NCBI GenBank assembly: GCA_902778325.1
Contig: CACYWZ010000021.1
Coordinates: 1 to 36,276, forward strand
DNA: 36,276 nt
Origin: an uncultured Spirochaetaceae bacterium
Lineage (GTDB): Bacteria > Spirochaetota > Spirochaetia > Treponematales > Treponemataceae
Direction of reading: 5' to 3'
Shown: positions 14,377-23,072 of the stretch, piece by piece
Numbering within the stretch: position 1 is the stretch's first letter
How the letters are laid out: each line of letters starts with the position of its first letter
Program-made: the position numbers and the translations under genes
Notes under the pieces: model-generated
Told to the model about the DNA's origin: nothing
The model's database searches: none
The model's input: only the letters and a program-made list of their open reading frames with translations

Positions 14377-15510
14377 TCAGAACTCTCTGATTGCAAATAC
14401 ATTCATATAACCGTTCCAGTGTTTTTTTGAGCTTCTGAAAGTATCATCAGATTGAGTACCAATTGAAAATGCGTTTTCGGACTCTCCACTTACTTGGCTT
14501 GAAGTCCAATACTCTTTTTCAAAGCTAAAACTTCCAATTTTTGCCAATACAGTATTTATTGTCGTTTGAGCCTTTCGGAACGCATAACATTCAGCGACAG
14601 TTGGCATATACCAGCCTTTTTCAAACGCTGTTTTTTCGCAATAAGTTGTGCCGTACGCGTTTACCCATTCCCACGCAGGATAATTTCCCGCAGTATTCTC
14701 GTCGCTGACTGCTTCACAAATCTTTTCCCAGTTGGAAGAACCGTTACTTTCTCCATCAAATGACACATTTTCAGAAATTGATGACTCATTCCCCGATTTT
14801 CCAGAGCTATCTGTTGGAGTGCAGATAATGCTGGATATTTTGCTGTATCCCTCAGCAGAATCAGTAGTCCAAGCAAGTTTAGAGCCGCTTTCGTGAAGTC
14901 CTATGCCAAGCAATCTTTTTCCAAGTCTGTCGCCAGAACTTCCTGCATAGAAAATCACCGCTATTGCCGCTTCTTTTTGTTCATCGCTCAGTTCAAGAGA
15001 TTCGCTATATGCCGTTGCAGAACCATCGCTAAACACAATGTCACCCAAAGAATCAGGACGCTCTTTTTTGCCAATAGGGGGCTGCTCTTCGTAGCGCAAA
15101 AGCACAAGCGAAAGCGCGTTCTCGCCCTCGGCTATAGAGATTTCATCTGTTTCACCCTTATATAAAATCTGCTTTTCATCTCCCAAAACACTGTACGCTG
15201 TGCCCTCCGCCTTGACGACAGCGCCAACGGGAACGTCCTCGAAAACTACAATTTTTCCCCCACTAAGTGCAATTTGCCTGACGTTTTGATAATCGCCTTT
15301 TAGTTCAATGTCCAAAAACAAGCCGTCCCCGTCAGCATTTATTGCGCGAGAAGAGAAAGTCGCGGTCGTCTTGATTTTTTCCACAAGTTCGCCTGAGATT
15401 GCAAAAGAAAGAGAAGCTGTATCATCAGATTGATTATTAAATAGAAAAGAACAGGAGCAAAACAAGAAAGCGCAGAATATCAAAAAAGCAAAATAAATAT
15501 TTTTAATCAT
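14377..15510 (-). CDS. Surface or periplasmic lipoprotein with an Lcl-type C-terminal domain
   Basis: A 377-residue protein with a lipoprotein signal peptide: MIKNIYFAFLIFCAFLFCSC, lipid-modified Cys at about 18-20. AAGGAG precedes the ATG. The middle (residues 30-150) is a beta-rich domain of the kind many Treponema lipoproteins share, with GGKIVVFEDVPVGAVVKAEG. The C-terminal part (WEWVNAYGTTYCEKT, then GWYMPTVAECYAFRKA and EYWTSSQ) resembles the Lcl C-terminal/DUF1566 fold found in surface adhesins and ligand-binding lipoproteins. It is transcribed on its own, downstream of the JAMM-DinG gene. The ligand is unknown. Confidence 0.8.
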   Translation of the reverse strand: MIKNIYFAFLIFCAFLFCSCSFLFNNQSDDTASLSFAISGELVEKIKTTATFSSRAINADGDGLFLDIELKGDYQNVRQIALSGGKIVVFEDVPVGAVVKAEGTAYSVLGDEKQILYKGETDEISIAEGENALSLVLLRYEEQPPIGKKERPDSLGDIVFSDGSATAYSESLELSDEQKEAAIAVIFYAGSSGDRLGKRLLGIGLHESGSKLAWTTDSAEGYSKISSIICTPTDSSGKSGNESSISENVSFDGESNGSSNWEKICEAVSDENTAGNYPAWEWVNAYGTTYCEKTAFEKGWYMPTVAECYAFRKAQTTINTVLAKIGSFSFEKEYWTSSQVSGESENAFSIGTQSDDTFRSSKKHWNGYMNVFAIREF

Positions 15511-15610
15511 TTTTCACTTCTCCTTTTTTTATTCAGTAATTCAAATTATAACGCGCCAAACCGCAAATCCAGCACTTTCTCTTGAAGGCTGCTCGAAGAC
15601 ACTTAGAAGG

Positions 15611-18073
15611 CTATTGACTAGAGCCAAGAGCAGTCAGAAAGCGCTCGGTTACTTCTTTGATTTCGGCGATGGGCGAGTAAAGTCGATATGTTTTTGGAAC
15701 ACTGTCGCAAAAAATCGCGCCATAGCGTTTTTCAACGATTCGCTTGTCCAAGACGACAATCGTTCCAAAATCATCTCCCCGCCGCATGAGCCGCCCGAAG
15801 CCTTGTCTGAACTTTATGACTGCCTGCGGAACACTGAGACTCATAAAAGAAGAGCCGCCTTCCTTTTCGATTTTCTCGGCGCGGGAAGCAAAAACAGGGT
15901 CATTCGGAACAGCGAACGGCAGTTTTACGATAATAACTTGCGAAAGCGACTCGCCTGGAACATCGACGCCTTCCCAGAAAGAATCTGTTGCAAAAAGGAC
16001 GCTCGAAGAATCCGATTTGAACGCTTCAAGAAGGCGGAATCTGTCGTCGTCGCCCTGTTTCAAAAGCGTGATTTCGCTTTGTGCAAGAGAGTCAGAAATA
16101 GAGAGCGCAGTACGGCGAAGAGCGTCGTATGAAGTGAAAAGAACGAGAGCGCGCCCTTTTGACGCGATACACAAATCAAGCACAGCCTTTTCAGTAAAAG
16201 ACTGAAAGCCCTCATCATCAACAAGAGGCGCATCATAAGGAACAGAAAAAAGAACCCGGTTTTCATAAGCGAAAGGAGATGCGAACTCGCCGAAAAGAAC
16301 GCGTCCCTCATCAACAAGAGAAACACCCGTGCGAGACGCCCAGTAATCAAAAGAGCCGCCGATTTTCAGCGTCGCCGACACGCAGACAGCGCTTGATAAT
16401 TGCTCAAAAACGTGCTGGCTCATAACAGGCGCAATATCAAGAGGCGTCATTGCAAAAATAACAAAACTGCTGTCTGAAGCTGAATCCGAACCTGAAGAAA
16501 GCGCTTTTTGAATCCAAAAAACATAATTATCATTTTCTTGCCAGTCAGCAAAACCCTTGAGCAAATCCACGAACTCGTTAAAACGAGCGATAATGTTTCT
16601 TGTCTCCCAAACCGCCTGAAGTTCCTTGTCGTCGTCCTTTACGCCGTCAAGAAGCGATTTCACGACAGCGATAAAATGCAAGAGCGCCTTTGAGAGAAAC
16701 TGCGTCTTTTCGATAACGCCAAGAAAATCTGAGGCTGTATCTTTGCAAAGCCGAAGCGTCTGCTCCTTTTCCAAAAGCGGCAATGAAGCCTCGTCGAGAG
16801 CGTTCAGCGCGTTTTTCACAGCTTCTATCGAGTCAGCGACTTCTTCCTTGCTGTTGTTCTCGCTCGAAAGCGCCATCACGGTGAACAAAAAGCCGCCCGC
16901 ACTCTTTCGCCCTTCGCGATAGAGCAAATTGAGCTGCTTCAGCACAGAAAATCTGTTTAATCGACGGCTGAAAAAACTCGTCGCGCTCTCCTCAATGCCG
17001 TGCGCCTCATCAAAAACGACGCGGCTATATGGTGGAAGGACGGCGGTTTCGTCAAAGTCCTCGTTGTTCATTCTTGCCGCAATGTCCGCAAAAAAAAGAT
17101 GATTGTTGACAATGAGAATATCTGCGTCAGCGGCCTCTTTTCGCACTTTTGCAACAAAACAATCATCGCGGAAAGGACATTTCAAGCCCATGCAAGCGTC
17201 GGATTCAGAGCAGACTCTGCTCCAAGTGCCTTCCGAAATATCATCTGCAAAGTCGCTTCTGTCGCCCGTCTGAGTTGTTTTTGACCATTTGTAGACGGCT
17301 TCGACTTCCGCAATTTCGTCATCAAAAAAATCCCTGTCGTCAACAGCGTCCGAAAGACGGCGAAGGCAAACATAATTCTGCCGCCCCTTCAGCAGCACGG
17401 CTTTCGTCGCGTGACCTGCGATAATGGAAGCGGCAGGCACATCTTTTTTGGAAAGTTGCTGCTGCAAGTTTATCGTGCCTGTTGAAATCACCACGCGCTC
17501 GTTGTTTTGAGATGCCCACAAAATAGAAGGAATGAGATACGCGAAACTTTTTCCGACGCCCGTTCCCGCCTCAAAAACACCGATTTTGTTCTCGTTGAAA
17601 GCCTTGCAGATGTTTTTCAAAAGCTCAATCTGGCTTTTTCGCTCTTCAAAATGTTTTTGCTTTTTTGCAAACGCGCCGTCTTTGGAAAGCAGCTTTGCAG
17701 CGGCATTTTCGTCAAGAGGAACGATTTTTTTCTTTTTCGGGATTTCAAGAACAGCGTAGACCTCGCTCACAGCATTATCGACAATAAAAAAGCCCTTCGC
17801 GCTTGTGTTCGCCTTTTGTGCGACAGCGAGGTCTGCCGAAGAAGGCTTCAGGACACCGCTCGGGTGATTGTGAATAAGAGCGTCGCACTCATTGAAAGCC
17901 TCGCATTGAACAAGAACTTCCTCATCATTTCCGCGGGAAGCGGCAACGACGCTTTCAACAATGCCCTCGTCATTCGAAAAGCCTGCGAAAAATACTTCAG
18001 CGCCGTCAGCGCCTGCAATTTCGCGCCTCATTTTTTTTATCGCTTTTTCACTGAATCTCTTTTTTATGTCCAT
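15611..18073 (-). CDS. dinG: DinG-type Fe-S helicase fused to an N-terminal JAMM (RadC-like) domain
   Basis: An 820-residue protein. Residues 1-115 form a RadC-like JAB/JAMM domain with a complete metal site: Glu26, then His68-x-His70 in IHNHPSGVLKPSSAD and Asp81. Residues 130-820 are an XPD/DinG-type superfamily 2 helicase: FEAGTGVGKS (about 167-176), a cysteine set (Cys236, Cys288, Cys294, Cys299, Cys305) that fits the 4Fe-4S domain, DEAH in VVFDEAHG, ATDSFWEGVDVPG, and QGFGRLMRRGDD. DinG proteins unwind 5'-3' and resolve R-loops or structured DNA. RadC-type JAMM domains are thought to act on DNA or on proteins. It follows array C and precedes the lipoprotein gene. The fusion is seen directly; what the JAMM part cuts is not known. 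Confidence 0.93.
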   Translation of the reverse strand: MDIKKRFSEKAIKKMRREIAGADGAEVFFAGFSNDEGIVESVVAASRGNDEEVLVQCEAFNECDALIHNHPSGVLKPSSADLAVAQKANTSAKGFFIVDNAVSEVYAVLEIPKKKKIVPLDENAAAKLLSKDGAFAKKQKHFEERKSQIELLKNICKAFNENKIGVFEAGTGVGKSFAYLIPSILWASQNNERVVISTGTINLQQQLSKKDVPAASIIAGHATKAVLLKGRQNYVCLRRLSDAVDDRDFFDDEIAEVEAVYKWSKTTQTGDRSDFADDISEGTWSRVCSESDACMGLKCPFRDDCFVAKVRKEAADADILIVNNHLFFADIAARMNNEDFDETAVLPPYSRVVFDEAHGIEESATSFFSRRLNRFSVLKQLNLLYREGRKSAGGFLFTVMALSSENNSKEEVADSIEAVKNALNALDEASLPLLEKEQTLRLCKDTASDFLGVIEKTQFLSKALLHFIAVVKSLLDGVKDDDKELQAVWETRNIIARFNEFVDLLKGFADWQENDNYVFWIQKALSSGSDSASDSSFVIFAMTPLDIAPVMSQHVFEQLSSAVCVSATLKIGGSFDYWASRTGVSLVDEGRVLFGEFASPFAYENRVLFSVPYDAPLVDDEGFQSFTEKAVLDLCIASKGRALVLFTSYDALRRTALSISDSLAQSEITLLKQGDDDRFRLLEAFKSDSSSVLFATDSFWEGVDVPGESLSQVIIVKLPFAVPNDPVFASRAEKIEKEGGSSFMSLSVPQAVIKFRQGFGRLMRRGDDFGTIVVLDKRIVEKRYGAIFCDSVPKTYRLYSPIAEIKEVTERFLTALGSSQ

Positions 18074-18121
18074 AACCGCTACATTCTAGCGTTTTGCCTT
18101 TCGTGTGTCGAGATTTTTTTT

Positions 18122-18449
18122 CCCAATTGCTCGTCGGAGCGTTCGGGGAGGCTTTTGGGATTTGGAAATTGCCCGTCGGAGCGTTCGGACAGCCTTTTGG
18201 GATTTGGAAAATGCCCGTCGGGACGTTCGGTGAGCCTTTTGGGATTTTGAAATTGCTTGTCGGAACGTTCGGACAGCCTTTTGGGATTTGGAAATTGCTT
18301 GTCGGAACGTTCGGACAGCCTTTTGGGATTTGGAAATTGCTCGTCGGAACGTTCGGTGAGCATTTTTCCGTTTGGAAAATGGCGTCGGGAGTTCCTTTTT
18401 GGCTTTTTCCGTTTGGAAAAGACTTGTCGGAGCGCTCGGTGAGCATTTT
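18122..18449. repeat. Tandem array C: eight 42-bp units between spoIIE-type and dinG genes
   Basis: GTCGG recurs at 18133, 18175, 18217, 18259, 18301, 18343, 18384 and 18426: all steps are 42 bp except one of 41. Several central units (18259, 18301, 18343) carry the palindrome GAACGTTC within an imperfect 16-bp dyad; other units have GACGTTC or GAGCGTTC. The last unit ends at the stop codon of the phosphatase gene, so the array fills the 376-bp gap upstream of dinG. The seventh unit is the most diverged. ORFs of 130-140 codons on both strands result from the period. Confidence 0.95.
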
Positions 18450-21400
18450 TCAAGAACGCTTCATGCACAAAAGCGTGAGGTCGTCGAGCTGCTCGTCTTC
18501 GCAAAGGTAGGTGTATTCGATGTACACGGGATTTTCAAACGCCTCGTTCTTTCTTGAGCAGTAATAATCGTAGCGGTTGAAATGCTTTTGAAGAAAGTCG
18601 TCGATTTTTTTGTCGCAGCGGACGACATCGCTTTCGCTGACGTCGGAAGGCTTGTAGAAGCGGAAGACTTTTTCGACGGAGGCAAGGGCGATGATGATTT
18701 CGTCAACGCTTCCTGTGCAAGTTGAAAAGTCGAACTCAAGGCGCTCGTCGCCAAGCGGGTTGTGCTTTTTTTCGAGGACGTAAACGGAATTGGAAAGCAC
18801 GGCTTCGATGATGTCGTGGATTCGCTCGTTTTCCATTTGCTCGTGGTCGACGCTCTCAGTGTGCTCTCGCGGTGTTCCTTCGTCCATAACTTCGTCGACG
18901 CTCATCTCGCTGAAATCGGCTTCGCGGTATTTTCGTGTCGACTCTTCGATTCCGTCAGTGTAAAGGAAAAGAACGTCGTTCTTCTTGAGCTTGATTTTTT
19001 CTACTTTGAACTCCAGCTCCTGCATCAAAACGTCGCGCACAAAAGATGCGGACATATTGCCGGCGGCGGGGTTCGGGAACATTTGGCGAATGACCATTTT
19101 TTTTGCGTCTCCGTCGTAAATATGCACGATATTGTCTCCCGCGTTGCAAGTGTAAACGTCTCCGCTTTCCATATTGACCAAGCACAAGCAGATTGCCGCA
19201 AATTTTCCCTGAAGTCCCAAGGTCGCAAGGAATTCGTTGATTTGCAAGACTGCTTCTCCGATTCTTGTGCCGTTTTTTGCGAAAGACCAGTTTTCAAAAT
19301 ACTTTCGGAAGAACGTGGCGACGACGGTTACGATAAGAGCTGCAGGAACTCCGTGTCCCGAAGCGTCGCATTTTATGACCGCAAACCATTTTTTGTCCAA
19401 GACTTTGTAATCAAAATAATCTCCCGAAACGAGTGACGCGCCTTCGTAATAACCGAAAAAGTGCAGTTTCTCGCCTTTGTATTCCGAGACGGACATTTTG
19501 CCTTTTCCAAGCGGAAGGAGAGGCAAAAACGCCTGCTGAACGACTTTTCCGTCCATCATCAGCTGCTCTTCTTCTGCGGCTTTTACTAGCCCGTGCGTCA
19601 TTTCGTTTATTTTCTCGCCGAGCGATGCGATTTCATCGTTAGTCTTTACGCTGATGTCTTTTCCAGCAAGTTTCATTTTGTCTTTTGTCGAAGAAATCAT
19701 CGCGACGTGCTGCTCCAACTTTTTCACAGGGTTTACGATGACGGAAGCGACGATGAGAGCGCCCAAGCCTCCGATTATGACGGCGACGAGTGTGATTGAG
19801 AGCGCTGTCAGGATGACTGTGCGGCGCGCTGAGGAGACGGATTTTATGAGGTTTGTCGTGTCAACAGTGATGTAGATTATGCCGCGGATATAATTTTGCT
19901 CCGCGCCTTGTCGGTACAAAACGGGCTTGTAGAAAATGTAGCGGTTCTGGCTCGCGTCGATTGCCTCATCGTCGTAAGGCGGATAAGAGCCTGTCGTGTT
20001 TCCAGAAATATCGTTCAGGAGTTTCGTGAGTCTTGAGGAAAGCTGCGTTGTTATCGTGGAAAGCTCATCGAGCCGCTTTTCGCTCTCTTCATCATCTTTC
20101 AGCGCAAGTTCCGCGCCTTCTGCGTTCAATTCGGCAATGCTTTCGGCGATTGCGCCCGCTCTTTCTGTGACGATTGAATTTAGTTCGACAAACTCAAGCG
20201 AAATCTTTTCCATTGTTTCATCGCTGAATCTAGAAACGCCATATTGCAGTTCAGAGTCGATTTTGTCTGAAATATCTTCGTCGTTCGTTGCCCAAACATA
20301 ATCAAGGTTCGTGTTTCCGCCTCCTGAAGGAATGCCGGAAATCGTTGCGCAAATCGCTTCGGGGAGAGCCGATGTTTGAGCGGGAAGATTTGAAAGCTCA
20401 AGGATATTCTCAAGAGGAAGATACGCTTTTACGCCAGAGGCAAGGCTTTCAAGAAGAACATTGACCCGCTCTTCAAGGCCAGAGGCAAGGGTTCGCTCTT
20501 GGGATTTTATCATTATGACGCCAAGCGGAAGGGCAACAAGAGAAACGACCATAACGACGAGGATTGCCGTAAAGAGAACGAGTTTCACTCGCAAACTGAA
20601 CTTTTTGTGAATGTCTCTGCTACGCTTTTTTTGAACCATATTTCTGCCCTCTTCTAGTGCAATTATATCAGAATTGACCGCAATCATTTCAATAACGGTC
20701 TGGTGAACGCCCCGAAGCGCAAAGGCTGAGGCGAAGAACGCAAGAACCATTATCATCGTCAAAAGCAAAATCGGCATATCAAGCGCGATTTTCCCAGACG
20801 GCTCATAGTTTTTCCAAATCGGTTTGTAATCGTATTCGTTTGCAAACTTCACGGTTCCGTTTATTTCGACTTTGAAAACATTTCCCGTGAAATAAACGCC
20901 GCGCTCCGTGTGGAAAAGTCCGACTTTGTATTCGCCTGAATCCAAGTCGCGCACTTTTATTCCGGAGATGCGATTCGTGCTGTTGACTTCATAATCGCCA
21001 TCGCCAAGATGCAGCACTTTGTCATAAGGCGCTTTTCCGTCGCGGTCAAGATAGATTTCGCTTATCGTTCCGTGATATGTAAAATCATTTCCAAGAATCG
21101 ACATCAAAAGCTCGTTTGTCTCGCTCATTTCTGTGTCGACTGCCGTCACGGAAGTTTCGGCGCTGTATTTGTTGAGCGCGACGAACACATTTGAAGCCGC
21201 TCCGATGTTTCCGACTTGGTCAATGGCGGCAACGGAGAATATATACAATCCGTTTCTGAGATTTGAATAACTTTGCTTTTGCTTTTTCCCCAGCAAAGTG
21301 CGCGGAGGTCGATGATTTTTTAGCTTTTGCGCGTGTTTTTTGACTAGCGCAGAAAGGGCGCTTTCGTCTTTTGGCTCACTTGCAATGTAATCAAGGCTCC

Positions 21401-23072
21401 AAGTGTAGCCCGCCACATCGATGTCCTGAGGGTTTTGCTTCCAGCCGACAGAGAACGTGTTTGAAGCGGCAAAACCTGCGCTGTCTTTTTTTGGTGCATT
21501 GACAATCGGCTTTAGCGGTGGCGTTGTGTCTCTGTAGTATGAAATGGTGGCTTCATCTGACCAGTTTCCCGCAAAATCCTGCGCCCGAACTTTGAAATAC
21601 CAAATTCCGTCAGTATTGGCGTTTGCTTTCATTTCAGCGGCAGATGTCTTCTGAGAGCGCACGGTCGGGACTTCGTCGTCTTTGTTTTGCGTGAAAATCC
21701 AAGAAAATCCCGCAATGCCAGAAGAATCATCGGGCGCGACAAACTTTGCCGAAACACGTTTTGCTGTAGAGCGCTTTCCCAGTGAAAACGAAGACGGTTT
21801 TATGGACGGAAGCGGGACGGAATGGTCAGCCTCAAGGATAAAAATATTCGAGCGCGCGCTTTTTTCTTTTTCGCTTTGCTGCCAAACAAACGAAAGAAAA
21901 TCACAATCGCCCAATGTCACAGGATAGGCAAACGAGGATGCAATGTTATTGCGCGAAATGACATCGCCGTCAAGAACGCCGTCGGTGAACTCGCCGAAAA
22001 AAACGCTGTCGAAACCGCGCCTATTATCAAACCAGACGATAGAGAGTTTTTGCGCTCCTGACTCTTCCCGAAGCGGAAAAAGAATCGGGCGATGAGCGCT
22101 TCCGCTTGAAGTGAGTTCTTGTATCGTGGAGCGGACAAAAGTTTCACCGTCAAACTCCGAAAACCAAATATGCGGCTGGTCTGACGACGAATAAGAGCGC
22201 TCCCACGCGATGTATGTCTTTCCGTCAAAAATCAAAACAGACGGGCGCTGATTGTTGTAAGAATCGTAGCGGGAGCGGTCTTTTGCATAAACGAAAGATG
22301 TTTCATCAGTGATTATTTTTGCAGGAGACCATTTGTTTGATTCGCTGTCGTAATCCGTTTTGAAAAGTTGATAATAAAGCCTTGAGCCATTATTGTATTG
22401 CGCCTGAAAAATAACTTTGTCCACTAATGTTCCGTTTTCGTCAGTGACGGAATAAAGCACTGGCAAAAATGGGTTCATCATATCTTCTGATGGCGCGAAA
22501 GGCTCAAAGCCGCTCCAATTTTTTCCGTCAGCAGAATACGCCATCATCATCGAAAACGAGTTTTCTTGTCCTTGAGAAGAAAACAGCGTAAAGCCACCGT
22601 CGCAGTTTTTGTAGATTCTCGGAGCAAGAAGGGGATTTTCGATTGCGCCAAGTGGCGTTTCAGAGAACACAATATTCTCTTCCCCCATATCAGCGCTAAA
22701 AACAGAAAGAGTTCCGATTCCGGTTATAACTGCAACGCAAAGACTCTCGCCATTAGAAGAGGCGGCATATTGGTCAGGAACAGCGCCAACATAGGAATAA
22801 GGACCTGCAAAGCGTGAAAGAGTCTTCCAATTTTTCCCGTCATAAGTGATTTTCGCCGACAAATACAAAAGCGATTTTGCCTCATCAACATCTTCAAAAA
22901 TCAGCACGGAATAATCTTTTGAGCCCGCACTTCCAGAAACAACAGACGGAAAGCGGCTGTCGCTTTCGGTAAATCTTGCAGGATATTCCCAAAAGCGCTC
23001 GGACGCAAAAAGTGGCAAAGCGGCAAGAGAAAACAAAATAACAAATGCAACGATATATTTACAAAAGCGCAT
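18450..23072 (-). CDS. Giant membrane sensor with a SpoIIE/PP2C-type phosphatase output
   Basis: A 1540-residue protein. A signal peptide (1-23, ending LPLFA) is followed by a beta-propeller-like region (about 25-415, with repeats of the AYSADGKNWSGF type), Ig/FN3-like domains (about 420-745), a membrane helix (764-786), another (829-855), an extracytoplasmic helical domain, a third helix (1085-1113), a HAMP domain and a PP2C phosphatase (about 1200-1540). Metal-binding acidic residues are present: SGDYFDY (Asp1218), KCDASGHG (Asp1236), LYTDGIEE (Asp1373) and EQLDDLTLL. SpoIIE-type enzymes dephosphorylate anti-sigma-factor antagonists, so this protein should convert an envelope or extracellular signal into gene control. 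It overlaps the upstream TPR-like gene by 14 bases. No anti-sigma partner lies in the window. Confidence 0.93.
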   Translation of the reverse strand: MRFCKYIVAFVILFSLAALPLFASERFWEYPARFTESDSRFPSVVSGSAGSKDYSVLIFEDVDEAKSLLYLSAKITYDGKNWKTLSRFAGPYSYVGAVPDQYAASSNGESLCVAVITGIGTLSVFSADMGEENIVFSETPLGAIENPLLAPRIYKNCDGGFTLFSSQGQENSFSMMMAYSADGKNWSGFEPFAPSEDMMNPFLPVLYSVTDENGTLVDKVIFQAQYNNGSRLYYQLFKTDYDSESNKWSPAKIITDETSFVYAKDRSRYDSYNNQRPSVLIFDGKTYIAWERSYSSSDQPHIWFSEFDGETFVRSTIQELTSSGSAHRPILFPLREESGAQKLSIVWFDNRRGFDSVFFGEFTDGVLDGDVISRNNIASSFAYPVTLGDCDFLSFVWQQSEKEKSARSNIFILEADHSVPLPSIKPSSFSLGKRSTAKRVSAKFVAPDDSSGIAGFSWIFTQNKDDEVPTVRSQKTSAAEMKANANTDGIWYFKVRAQDFAGNWSDEATISYYRDTTPPLKPIVNAPKKDSAGFAASNTFSVGWKQNPQDIDVAGYTWSLDYIASEPKDESALSALVKKHAQKLKNHRPPRTLLGKKQKQSYSNLRNGLYIFSVAAIDQVGNIGAASNVFVALNKYSAETSVTAVDTEMSETNELLMSILGNDFTYHGTISEIYLDRDGKAPYDKVLHLGDGDYEVNSTNRISGIKVRDLDSGEYKVGLFHTERGVYFTGNVFKVEINGTVKFANEYDYKPIWKNYEPSGKIALDMPILLLTMIMVLAFFASAFALRGVHQTVIEMIAVNSDIIALEEGRNMVQKKRSRDIHKKFSLRVKLVLFTAILVVMVVSLVALPLGVIMIKSQERTLASGLEERVNVLLESLASGVKAYLPLENILELSNLPAQTSALPEAICATISGIPSGGGNTNLDYVWATNDEDISDKIDSELQYGVSRFSDETMEKISLEFVELNSIVTERAGAIAESIAELNAEGAELALKDDEESEKRLDELSTITTQLSSRLTKLLNDISGNTTGSYPPYDDEAIDASQNRYIFYKPVLYRQGAEQNYIRGIIYITVDTTNLIKSVSSARRTVILTALSITLVAVIIGGLGALIVASVIVNPVKKLEQHVAMISSTKDKMKLAGKDISVKTNDEIASLGEKINEMTHGLVKAAEEEQLMMDGKVVQQAFLPLLPLGKGKMSVSEYKGEKLHFFGYYEGASLVSGDYFDYKVLDKKWFAVIKCDASGHGVPAALIVTVVATFFRKYFENWSFAKNGTRIGEAVLQINEFLATLGLQGKFAAICLCLVNMESGDVYTCNAGDNIVHIYDGDAKKMVIRQMFPNPAAGNMSASFVRDVLMQELEFKVEKIKLKKNDVLFLYTDGIEESTRKYREADFSEMSVDEVMDEGTPREHTESVDHEQMENERIHDIIEAVLSNSVYVLEKKHNPLGDERLEFDFSTCTGSVDEIIIALASVEKVFRFYKPSDVSESDVVRCDKKIDDFLQKHFNRYDYYCSRKNEAFENPVYIEYTYLCEDEQLDDLTLLCMKRS

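Noticed and set aside
18048-18510. Several ORFs of 60-140 codons on both strands across array C
   Set aside because: Same cause: the period is divisible by three. Their ends run into known genes in the wrong frame and the translations are pure repeat.
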